From an uncultured beta proteobacterium (GTDB lineage Bacteria; Pseudomonadota; Gammaproteobacteria; Burkholderiales; Burkholderiaceae_C): a stretch of DNA of 6,528 nucleotides. The position numbers and the translations under genes were made by a program. The DNA lies in the NCBI GenBank assembly GCA_903958915.1, contig CAJBVC010000024.1, positions 1 to 6,528 of the forward strand. The letters run 5' to 3'. This document shows positions 1-6,301 of the stretch, piece after piece; the first letter of the stretch is position 1, and each line of letters starts with the position of its first letter. The notes beneath the pieces are model-generated. The model had not been told where the DNA came from, did not search any database, and saw only the letters and a list, made by a program, of their open reading frames with translations.

Positions 1-412
<412 letters not shown>

Positions 413-530
413 TGCGGGCTGCTGATGTGCGTGCCGGGCCTCAATCCCGCTTCGAGCGCGCCAGCAAAATGGAGGTCGGAGAAAGCGTGTTTCCGAGCGT
501 CGCCATAAGGCACAAAGCGGAAATCCAAAT

Positions 531-554
531 TGCCAGACAGCGGACATTCTGGCA
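531..554 (-). terminator. Possible weak terminator hairpin of the GNAT gene
   Basis: A perfect 7-bp stem, TGCCAGA (531-537) with TCTGGCA (548-554), encloses a 10-nt loop. It lies 44 nt past the acetyltransferase stop on the minus strand. Read on that strand, the stem is followed by ATTTGGATTT, which is U-rich but not a clean U tract. It sits between two convergent genes, where a terminator is expected. Nothing else gene-like is seen in 413-597. Confidence 0.3.
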
Positions 555-597
555 CCAGCACTGTCAGCGTTGACGATTGCGGCGTTATTCGCACTCT

Positions 598-1053
598 TCA
601 AGATGTTCGTTCCATGTAGGTCACCTCTTTCGCTGCCCTTGTAACCACGAAGCCAAGTCGTTCATAGAACATCCGAGCCCGATTCGACGCGAGGACGTGA
701 AGCCGGATGGGCATTCGCCGCAAACCTGCCTCAGCAATAACAATGAGCATGACTGCCTTACCGACGCCCTGATTCTGGCTACACGGCTGCACGTACAGTT
801 CTTCAAGTTGATGGTGGGTTTGATGCTGCTCAACCGCGACTGCACCGACACGCTCGCCATTCACTTCAATCGTCGAAAACAAACCCTTCGCTATCAATGC
901 GGCAATCGTCGGACCCGCGATAGCTTCAAAGCAATCGCCCAAATCGGCCTCAACATATTCGCGCATTGTTGCCTCACACAGGCGGTAGATGTAGTCGAAT
1001 TCGTTGAGTCCCGCAGGGGAAAGTGAAATGTCAGTCGGCACCATTGATGGCAT
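598..1053 (-). CDS. GNAT-family N-acetyltransferase
   Basis: A complete 151-aa protein of typical length for a single-domain GNAT enzyme, which transfers acetyl from acetyl-CoA to an amine. Motif A is clear: strand LEELYVQP (83-90), then Q93-x-x-G96-x-G98-K, the pyrophosphate-binding loop of acetyl-CoA. Motif B follows as RLHVLASNRARMFYERLGF (117-135), with the Asn-x-x-Ala/Arg and Tyr-Glu-Arg-Leu-Gly-Phe elements of the family. The end, VTYMERTS, is also typical. The N-terminal half, which fixes substrate choice, gives no clue, so the substrate is unknown (protein N-terminus, amino acid, antibiotic or small amine). The ATG at 1053 was chosen because a second in-frame ATG at 1044 is only three codons further on; neither has a good Shine-Dalgarno. 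It is convergent with argG. Codon third positions are mixed, less GC-rich than in the redox operon. Confidence 0.88.
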   Translation of the reverse strand: MPSMVPTDISLSPAGLNEFDYIYRLCEATMREYVEADLGDCFEAIAGPTIAALIAKGLFSTIEVNGERVGAVAVEQHQTHHQLEELYVQPCSQNQGVGKAVMLIVIAEAGLRRMPIRLHVLASNRARMFYERLGFVVTRAAKEVTYMERTS

Positions 1054-1458
1054 AGCGGGCAGAAGAGTAGTTTTCGTGTCGCTGTTAGCTTATCTGTTTT
1101 AGACGGACACACGCACTGAACAGCCGCTTCCACCGCGGAACAGCGGGTCTACCGATTGAGCCATACCGGCCATGAGACTTTCGATCAAAGCCAGTGGCTC
1201 CAGCATACCCCACGTCAGAAAAAACTTTCCAACCCACCCGAGGCACCCGTCGCCTCGATGCCAGACCATGATTTGCAAGGGTTTTGCCGGGCGACAGGTG
1301 GCGTAAAGTCGACGAGTCGTCAGGTAGCCACCGAAAGTTTTCCCGGCTGCCACCCCGCCGCCCCAAAATCAGCCCCATGCTGCCAATCGGACGGGAGGGG
1401 GTGGGGGCCAGTTACCGTTGGTACTGAATGTGAACCCACTACTGTCGCTCGGAGTGCC
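1054..1458. other. Intergenic stretch, no convincing gene
   Basis: This 405-bp stretch lies between the divergent GNAT and Rap1a-like genes. Several frames are open on both strands, as GC-rich DNA often shows, but none has a good start, a Shine-Dalgarno or a recognisable product. The frame of the downstream gene stays open back to a TTG at 1156, but the encoded residues look random. An imperfect stem is visible at 1124-1146 (CCGC-TTCC, loop ACCGC, GGAA-CA-GCGG). A small dyad GACGAGTCGTC occurs at 1311-1321, and a purine-rich run at 1391-1408. The stretch must contain the GNAT promoter, but I cannot assign -35/-10 boxes with confidence. Confidence 0.5.
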
Positions 1459-1794
1459 ATGTTGATTCTGGTTGGCAGCAGTCTTGCGACTTCCGTATGT
1501 GCAATGTCTTTGCGTGAATTGCGCAACCTCGAAAAGTCAAGCAATCAAGGCGTTCACTATGCCAATTACTATCTGGTAGGAGTGATGGAAGGGGTCCTTG
1601 AGGCGCACAGGTATGGCATCCGCAACGGAGCCGCCCCCAAGATCTGCCTTAACGCCCGACGTTTAGAACCTCGGCACGCGCGAAACTTGTACGAAGCGGA
1701 GCTCAAACGCAATGAAGGCAGCTACGAAGTCGACATGCCAGTTCAGTTAGTGTTGGTGAATGCGTTGGCTACGGTCTACTCTTGCTCGGGATAG
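1459..1794 (+). CDS. Small exported protein resembling the Rap1a/Tai family
   Basis: A 111-aa protein. Residues 1-15 (MLILVGSSLATSVCA) form a hydrophobic export signal with a V-x-A cleavage site, though without the usual N-terminal Lys/Arg. The mature part has helix YANYYLVGVMEGVLEA (34-49), Cys63 in KICLNARRLE, then helices ending in PVQLVLVNALATVYSC with Cys109. The order (helix with GxxxG, Cys-x-x-x after a loop, basic/acidic helix, then a hydrophobic AL helix closing on Cys near the C-terminus) is the pattern I associate with Rap1a/Tai proteins, whose two cysteines form a disulfide in the periplasm. Known members are immunity proteins to type VI amidase effectors, but many relatives are orphans. 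No effector or secretion gene is adjacent here. The ATG at 1459 has GGAG at 1451-1454, only 4 nt away; the frame is open further upstream, but only a TTG at 1156 would start it. Family assignment is moderate. Confidence 0.65.
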   Translation: MLILVGSSLATSVCAMSLRELRNLEKSSNQGVHYANYYLVGVMEGVLEAHRYGIRNGAAPKICLNARRLEPRHARNLYEAELKRNEGSYEVDMPVQLVLVNALATVYSCSG

Positions 1795-2071
1795 ATCCGG
1801 ACGATTGGAAGTGGGTGGCCTTTTGCTATGCCAGCAACGGGTAGAGTAGCGGGTCTACGCATTGCCGACCTGCGTTCCACATGCCGTTCAATCGAGCGAC
1901 TAAGGGTGCCGTCCATGGACCAAAACCTGTGATCGCTCTTTGCTATCTGTTGTCCGTAGATCAGTCATTGTCTATAGCGCATCCCCGGAACGTGCGCCGC
2001 CGATGTTGGATGGTTGCTACAACCGACTGATAGCGTGCAAATTGAGCCGGAGGGGGCCTGGCAAAAAGACC
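1795..2071. other. Convergent intergenic region
   Basis: This 277-bp gap lies between the stop of the Rap1a-like gene and the stop of the redox operon. No gene is seen. Short stems are present: GTAGA/TCTAC at 1841-1858, GGTTG-CTA-CAACC at 2012-2024, and GCCGG/CTGGC around 2046-2062. None is followed by a clear U tract on the relevant strand, so I do not call a terminator. The segment 1848-1864 repeats 1142-1158 with 15 of 17 identities. Confidence 0.5.
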
Positions 2072-4735
2072 CTAGTTGCTGCGCACAGCAAAAAATGACC
2101 AGTCGCCAGCTTTGAGTTGCGCAGCAACAGCGTTCAGGGATTGTTTCTTTTTCACGGCTTTGCCCACTGGCTCTATCAACTCAGGCCAGCCAATCAAGAT
2201 AGCACCGACCAGGATGCCGTCACGCACAACCAGTTTGCGGTAGCGGTGACTGCTGATGTCTTCTTCAACAATGGTGGTATCTTGCGGGCTGGGATTGAAG
2301 TGACCAACAGAGATAAGGTCGGCGCCCACTACTTTGAGTTGCGTCGACAAGACCGGCTCCTCGTAACTCCGTGATTCGCCAAGCGCGTTGCGCGCTGCAA
2401 TTTCTGCCTGCTCAACCGCTACCGGCCACAGCCCCATCACCCTGCCGTCAATCTCGGCAACGTCGCCTGCTGCGTAGATGTCGTCGGCACTTGTACGCAT
2501 CTGTGCATCCACCACGATGCCCCGCTTGACCGCCAGACCGGCAGCGCTCGCAAGCGCAGTGTTGGGCGCAATCCCGGCAGCAACAATGAAGAGGTCGGCC
2601 CGGCGTGGCTCTCCTTCATCCAGTTGCACATGCTGCGCGCCGCTGGATTGGGTCAACGCCTTGATTTGCACCCCGGTCAGTATGCGCACGCCAAGGTTGC
2701 TCAGATAGGACTCCAGCAGTCGGCCGCCACGCTCATCGAGTTGGCGATTCAACAGCCACTTGTTCCGCTCAAGGACGGTGACTTGCAGGCCAAGCTTGTG
2801 CAGCGCATAGGCCGCCTCCAGACCGAGCAGGCCACCGCCGGCGATTACGGCGTGGCGCGCCGCACTGCTTTGCGCGTAGCTGCGCACATCCATCGCGTCG
2901 TCGGCCGAGCGCAGCACGTAGCATCCAGCGCCGCCATACCCTGGCAGGGGCGGCACAAAGCTGTTGCTGCCGGTGGTGACGATCAGGCGGTCGTACTTTA
3001 GTGTCTCGCCATCGGCCAACATGACCTCGTGGTTTGAGGGATCAATCGCGCGCGCGGCGGTGTTGAGCATGACGTCAATGTTGCGGTCGGAGTACCAGCT
3101 CTCTGGCATCAAATAGAGTCCTTGCATGGCCGAGCGGCCATAGACCAGGCGCGTGATCGCCATGCGGTTGTACAAGTGGTGATTTTCATCTGCCACCACG
3201 GTGATGCGACAGCTCGGATGGCCGCGGCGCAGGTGGTCAGCAGCGGTCACACCCGCAATGCCGTTGCCGACCACAACGACGTGCTGGATTGCCGCATCGA
3301 ATTTCTCTGACGTGGCCGTGGACATCACCAGTCGCTTGTCCGGAACCAGGGCGATCGTCACTTGGCCCTGCTTGATGCGTGCCTTGCAGGCCATGCGCGT
3401 GTTGTCAGCATGGCCAAGGCGCGCCAGCGTGTTGCACTCATCGTCATCGGGTGGGGATAAATTCTCCAGGCCTTCGCGAACAGCGACCGGGTCGGCACCG
3501 CAGACCCCCATGCGGCACCCGGATTCGATTCGGGCACCGCAGCCTTCTATCAATTCCAGCAGGGACTGCTCCGGCGTCGCTGCCACTTGGCGCTGGTCTG
3601 GCTCGATCACCAATTGGGTACTGGCCTGCTGGGCTGCCTTACGCAGGGCCGCAACTGCCCCCTGGCCAACGCCCACGGTTTGCGTGACCGTCTTGGTGAT
3701 GAACTCGCGCCGGAACAAATCCTCTGTTGCAAAGCCGCGCCATAGCCACATGCCCGTGACGATCCACAGAGGAACGCGCACGACATAGGGAGCCTCTGGC
3801 GGCACCGCCCAGTTTCCGTTCAGCGCCGATAAGGCCTTGAACATGCCGTCTGCAGCAAACCAGTAGTAGGTGTTGAGTGCGGCGGCGCCAAACAGCACAT
3901 TCAGGCTGTTGGTCGGCACCTTGGCAAAGGTGTCGAGCGACTGGTAAATCGCCATGCTGATGCCGGTGTACAGCAGGAAATGCGCATACAGCGGCACCAG
4001 CAGAATGTCGCCTTGCACAGGTGCCAATGGCGAAGCTGTGCCTGTGACCGTAAAGAAAGCGAGGATGAAGCCTGGCAATGCGGCAGCAAAAAAGCGCCGA
4101 TAGCCCACATGGTAGCGGTCACTATCGTACTGATCTGCGAGATAGGCAACCTTGGGATTGAAGTCGTAGCAGTTTTTGGTGCAACCGACGCAGGGCTGGC
4201 AATGGGAATTCGCGACCAGTTTCAACGGCGTCTGGCCGTAAAGCCGCTGTACCGGCAAAAGTGGGCAAATGCTGCTACACCACCCGCTTTTGCCTTTGAA
4301 CAGGGCGCCGCCGACGAATCCACCCGCCAGTCCAAACACGATCAAGGCCGCGCTCGCAACGCCACTCTGATCGAACAACCATTTGCGGCTGGAGACTAGC
4401 AAGAAAAACAACGTGATGCCGATCACGTAGCTGTACTCGCGGATGCGCGGCGTATGCGAAAGCCCGCGCGTGAAGCCAAACAGCCGCGGGGCCTGGTTCA
4501 TCGCCGCCAGCGGGCACAGATTGCGCCACAGCCCGGGAACAATCATGAACACCGCGGGCAACACCGGCACGATCACCAACCAGAACAGCGGAAGCCCCCA
4601 TTGCGGCCGTGCCACCAGCAGCGCTGCCATCGACAATGCCGACAGAACTGACAGCACGCGCAACGCGTGCCAGACCCGAAGCGATAGCAACGGTGGAATT
4701 TGCAGATAGTTGGGGAAATTGCTGACGGCAGCCAT
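2072..4735 (-). CDS. Fused membrane Fe-S / ferredoxin / FAD-NAD oxidoreductase
   Basis: An intact 887-aa three-part redox protein. Residues 1 to about 340 form an inner-membrane module with about eight hydrophobic helices (near 24-42, 47-67, 102-115, 126-145, 216-233, 243-264, 278-293, 319-334). They carry a C153-x3-C157-P motif and one C179-x2-C182-x2-C185-x3-C189 cluster motif, as in NapH/NosR/CcoG relatives. Residues about 373-466 form a 2Fe-2S ferredoxin-like domain with C407-x4-C412 and C450; the usual third Cys is Asp415. Residues 485-887 form a two-Rossmann oxidoreductase of the NirB/rubredoxin-reductase type: FAD loop G490-x-G492-x2-G495, NAD loop G633-x-G635-x2-G638 with Glu656 after strand 2 (suggests NADH), and AAGD at 755-758 for FAD. 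It has no CxxC disulfide and no sirohaem domain. The ATG at 4735 is preferred, with AGGGTGGG at 4743-4750; a GTG at 4747 would overlap the upstream stop and lacks a spaced ribosome site. The electron acceptor is unknown. Confidence 0.93.
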   Translation of the reverse strand: MAAVSNFPNYLQIPPLLSLRVWHALRVLSVLSALSMAALLVARPQWGLPLFWLVIVPVLPAVFMIVPGLWRNLCPLAAMNQAPRLFGFTRGLSHTPRIREYSYVIGITLFFLLVSSRKWLFDQSGVASAALIVFGLAGGFVGGALFKGKSGWCSSICPLLPVQRLYGQTPLKLVANSHCQPCVGCTKNCYDFNPKVAYLADQYDSDRYHVGYRRFFAAALPGFILAFFTVTGTASPLAPVQGDILLVPLYAHFLLYTGISMAIYQSLDTFAKVPTNSLNVLFGAAALNTYYWFAADGMFKALSALNGNWAVPPEAPYVVRVPLWIVTGMWLWRGFATEDLFRREFITKTVTQTVGVGQGAVAALRKAAQQASTQLVIEPDQRQVAATPEQSLLELIEGCGARIESGCRMGVCGADPVAVREGLENLSPPDDDECNTLARLGHADNTRMACKARIKQGQVTIALVPDKRLVMSTATSEKFDAAIQHVVVVGNGIAGVTAADHLRRGHPSCRITVVADENHHLYNRMAITRLVYGRSAMQGLYLMPESWYSDRNIDVMLNTAARAIDPSNHEVMLADGETLKYDRLIVTTGSNSFVPPLPGYGGAGCYVLRSADDAMDVRSYAQSSAARHAVIAGGGLLGLEAAYALHKLGLQVTVLERNKWLLNRQLDERGGRLLESYLSNLGVRILTGVQIKALTQSSGAQHVQLDEGEPRRADLFIVAAGIAPNTALASAAGLAVKRGIVVDAQMRTSADDIYAAGDVAEIDGRVMGLWPVAVEQAEIAARNALGESRSYEEPVLSTQLKVVGADLISVGHFNPSPQDTTIVEEDISSHRYRKLVVRDGILVGAILIGWPELIEPVGKAVKKKQSLNAVAAQLKAGDWSFFAVRSN

Positions 4736-4736
4736 G

Positions 4737-5219
4737 TCAGCGCCCACCCTGCATGGCCAACGACATCATTTCACGCAGGCGCAGTGAAAGGATGCGTCCC
4801 AGATCAAGGAGCAGTTGCCGCGCCAGATCGGGATAGCGCACGGCGAGTGTGTCGAAGTCTTCGCGTGACAGCATGCGCAGTTCGCTTGCGGTTTTTGCAC
4901 GCACCGTGGCTGAGCGCGGCAGCCCATCCAAAAAGGCCTGTTCACCAAAGACCGAAAGCGAATCGATGGACGAAATCGGTTTGGCATCTCCCTTGTCGCC
5001 AATGAAGACAACTTCGAGTTCACCGCTTGCGACGATATACATGGCGCGTGTTGCGTCGCCCTGGGTTACTACAGTGTCTCCTGCATTGAACCGATAACTC
5101 TGCGTCGCGTCAAGAATATGCTCCCACTCCTCTGCGGGCAGATCCGCAAGGAAGACGAAGTTGCCTTTTGTCTGCTTGACGTCGTCACCTCCATAATTGA
5201 AGAATTGCGAGAAATCCAT
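4737..5219 (-). CDS. Stand-alone cyclic-nucleotide-binding domain protein
   Basis: A 160-aa protein made almost wholly of one CRP/PKA-type cNMP-binding domain, with no helix-turn-helix, so it is not a classic Crp/Fnr regulator. The beta-roll begins FNAGDTVVTQGDATRAMYIV (44-63), followed by SGELEVVF. The phosphate-binding cassette is canonical: FGE at 91-93 and PRSATV at 101-106, with Arg102 placed to bind the cyclic phosphate. A C-terminal helix (about 130-153, LARQLLLDLGRILSLRLREM) follows. The first 20 residues (DFSQFFNYGGDDVKQ) are low in hydrophobics and not a signal peptide, so it is cytoplasmic. The start at 5219 is fixed by AAGGAG (5227-5232) 7 nt upstream; the longer frame to 5294 lacks this support. 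Its TGA is separated by 1 nt from the ATG of the redox gene, so the two are translationally coupled. Inference: it senses cAMP or c-di-GMP-like ligands for the redox partner. Confidence 0.9.
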   Translation of the reverse strand: MDFSQFFNYGGDDVKQTKGNFVFLADLPAEEWEHILDATQSYRFNAGDTVVTQGDATRAMYIVASGELEVVFIGDKGDAKPISSIDSLSVFGEQAFLDGLPRSATVRAKTASELRMLSREDFDTLAVRYPDLARQLLLDLGRILSLRLREMMSLAMQGGR

Positions 5220-5226
5220 GGTGTGG

Positions 5227-5232
5227 CTCCTT
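5227..5232 (-). promoter_or_regulatory. Ribosome binding site of the cNMP-binding gene
   Basis: AAGGAG on the minus strand, 7 nt before ATG 5219. It decides the start in favour of the 160-residue product over the longer open frame reaching 5294. Confidence 0.8.
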
Positions 5233-5274
5233 GGGGTGGCAAGGCCGGTCGTGTGCCGGCACAGAATGTTGCGA

Positions 5275-5304
5275 AGAATACCCCGCGCCACCAAGTTGCC
5301 GCAA
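5275..5304 (-). promoter_or_regulatory. Candidate sigma-70 promoter of the redox operon
   Basis: On the minus strand TTGCGG (5304-5299) and TATTCT (5280-5275) are separated by 18 nt and would give a leader of roughly 50 nt. A short stem GCCGG/CCGGC (5244-5260) lies in that leader. The matches are partial (about four of six each), so this is tentative. Confidence 0.3.
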
Positions 5305-5350
5305 GTGATTCAAGCGCTGCCAGATCCCGGCTTGCCAATTTCAATGTCCT

Positions 5351-5368
5351 TCCTGTACATGTACAGGA
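5351..5368. promoter_or_regulatory. Perfect 18-bp palindrome, likely operator
   Basis: TCCTGTACATGTACAGGA is fully self-complementary. It lies in the divergent region, 132 bp upstream of the cNMP gene start and 290 bp upstream of the DUF1992 start. Its centre is roughly 90 bp above the candidate operon start site, a position suited to an activator. It does not fit CRP (TGTGA-N6-TCACA), FNR (TTGAT-N4-ATCAA) or LexA (CTG-N10-CAG). Its half-site CCTGTA/TACAGG matches that of the LuxR lux box, but with a 4-bp rather than a 6-bp centre. The cognate regulator is unknown. Confidence 0.55.
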
Positions 5369-5657
5369 CTAGCACACCCACTTGCAATAGCTGCACGATG
5401 AATGCACTCTACCTGTGGCAGTGGAGGCGTCCTATTCGAGAACTGACAAGGCGCACGGCAAAGAGCCTGAAGCTTCGCGCTCGTACTCCTGCGCCGATTC
5501 GGTGTAGGCAAGGAACTTTGGCGACTGCAACGGACTGGCTGCCAACATTCGTCCGTCGGAATTTCTCATCTGGAAGCCGTCATTTGTGTGTACGACCAAA
5601 TCAAATCGCGGCAAAATCTATCCGTTTCAGGACTTAGGCAATTCGCATAGGAGAACC
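5369..5657. other. Intergenic region upstream of the DUF1992 gene
   Basis: No convincing gene. A minus-strand frame of 60 codons (5614 to 5432) starts at TTG without a ribosome site and encodes nothing I recognise. It is also GC-poorer than the redox operon. The region should hold the promoter of the DUF1992 gene, but no clear -35/-10 pair stands out. Confidence 0.45.
5649..5653 (+). promoter_or_regulatory. Ribosome binding site of the DUF1992 gene
   Basis: AGGAG, 4 nt before ATG 5658. It selects this ATG over the start at 5586 in the same frame, whose 24 extra residues do not belong to the family domain. Confidence 0.7.
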
Positions 5658-6011
5658 ATGAACGCTGACGAGCAGAAGCGGGAAAATCGATTGCGACTGG
5701 TAGAGGATCACATTGGAAGATCACTCGCTGAGTCCGAGAGGAGTGGGGAACTCCAATCTGCGTCGAACTTTGGAAAGCCGTTGAATTTTGGAGATGGTTA
5801 CGCAGAAACCCCTGAAGAATTGCGGATGGGCTTCAAGATTCTCAAGGACGCAGGCTTTGTACCGCCCGAGGTAGAACTAATGCGGGACATCGAGGCGCTC
5901 GCTCGCACGATAGATAGCGCGACGGACGCGGAAGAAGCAATCCAGAAAAGAACTCAACTTGCTCACATGCGACAGAAATTGGCGATGAGTATGGAGCGGC
6001 TTAAAGGGTAG
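5658..6011 (+). CDS. DUF1992 (DnaJC28-like conserved domain) protein
   Basis: A 117-aa soluble protein, in the usual length range for bacterial DUF1992 proteins such as E. coli YhdN. The domain is seen as VEDHIGRSLAESERSGEL (15-32), FGKPLNF (38-44), ETPEELRMGFKILKDAG (50-66), FVPPEVELMRDIEAL (67-81) and a charged C-terminal helix (89-116). Family members usually have a GEFDNLPGxGKPL-like segment; here the FDNLPG part is replaced by LQSASN while GKPL is kept. The function of the family is not established; its eukaryotic relative is DNAJC28, but there is no J domain here. Rare AGA/AGG and many A/T-ending codons contrast with the redox operon and hint at separate ancestry. The gene stands alone, divergent from the cNMP operon. 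Confidence 0.88.
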   Translation: MNADEQKRENRLRLVEDHIGRSLAESERSGELQSASNFGKPLNFGDGYAETPEELRMGFKILKDAGFVPPEVELMRDIEALARTIDSATDAEEAIQKRTQLAHMRQKLAMSMERLKG

Positions 6012-6024
6012 CGCACCTGACTAC

Positions 6025-6112
6025 GCAGACGCTTGTAAATTCGCAGTACTGCTGGCACAAACGAAGTGGGAGGCTCGAAAACCGCCTTTAGTGACCGTTT
6101 GCAAACGTCTGC
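6025..6112. repeat. Long inverted repeat enclosing two smaller hairpins
   Basis: GCAGACGCTTGTAAA (6025-6039) pairs with TTTGCAAACGTCTGC (6098-6112): 13 Watson-Crick pairs, one G-U and one C-A mismatch over 15 positions. The 58-nt interior has a perfect dyad GCAGTACTGC (6043-6052) and AGGC/GCCT (6071-6074 with 6084-6087). The right arm overlaps a perfect dyad CGTTTGCAAACG (6096-6107). It begins 13 nt after the DUF1992 stop and has no U tract, so it is not a simple terminator. It could be a structured transcript end or a small non-autonomous element; no target duplication is visible. Confidence 0.5.
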
Positions 6113-6174
6113 ACAACAGCCCCTCACAGCCCCCATTCAAAACCCACGATTCACCCGCAGCGGATGTCATATTC

Positions 6175-6231
6175 GCTATCAAATCAGAAGCGCCTTACGC
6201 ACATTCCAAGGGCTCTACAGCCTGATTTAGC
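6175..6231. repeat. Imperfect intergenic dyad, Comamonadaceae-type repeat candidate
   Basis: The outer arms GCTATC-AAATCAG (6175-6187) and CTGATTT-AGC (6222-6231) are complementary except for three missing bases. The inner arms AGC-G-CCTT (6189-6196) and AAGGGCT (6208-6214) pair with one bulged G, around an 11-nt loop (6197-6207). The pattern, TATCAAAT then a GC-rich centre with AAGGGCT then TGATTT, resembles intergenic repeats I recall from Comamonadaceae genomes. That resemblance is from memory, not from a search. Confidence 0.5.
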
Positions 6232-6301
6232 ATCCATTTCTCGGGCCAATGCGGTGTGTGGTGGGGTCAAAGCCGTCGACTTTGGGGCCTGACGTCAACG
6301 T

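Noticed and set aside
413..597. Integron attC site near the GNAT gene
   Set aside because: GNAT genes are common cassettes, but I found no paired RYYYAAC/GTTRRRY core sites on either side.
577..1026. Plus-strand 149-codon frame opposite the GNAT gene
   Set aside because: It is antisense to a clear GNAT protein and its translation has no recognisable domain.
1085..1378. Overlapping minus-strand frames in the 1054-1458 gap
   Set aside because: Several frames are open at once in GC-rich DNA. None has a ribosome site or family motif, and I could not support a transposase remnant.
1156..1458. N-terminal extension of the Rap1a-like frame
   Set aside because: It would start at TTG without a ribosome site. 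The residues are low-complexity and unlike any domain, and an export signal begins at 1459.
2041..2071. Terminator for the redox operon at GCCGG/CTGGC
   Set aside because: The stem needs a G-U pair, and on the minus strand it is followed by CTCAATTT rather than a U tract. The TTTTT lies before the stem, not after it.
4737..5294. Longer cNMP-binding protein starting at 5294
   Set aside because: The extra 25 residues are basic and unlike the domain. The ATG at 5219 has an optimal AAGGAG, and the candidate promoter lies within the longer frame.
5432..5614. Minus-strand 60-codon frame upstream of the DUF1992 gene
   Set aside because: It starts at TTG with no ribosome binding site, matches no family I know, and overlaps probable promoter DNA.
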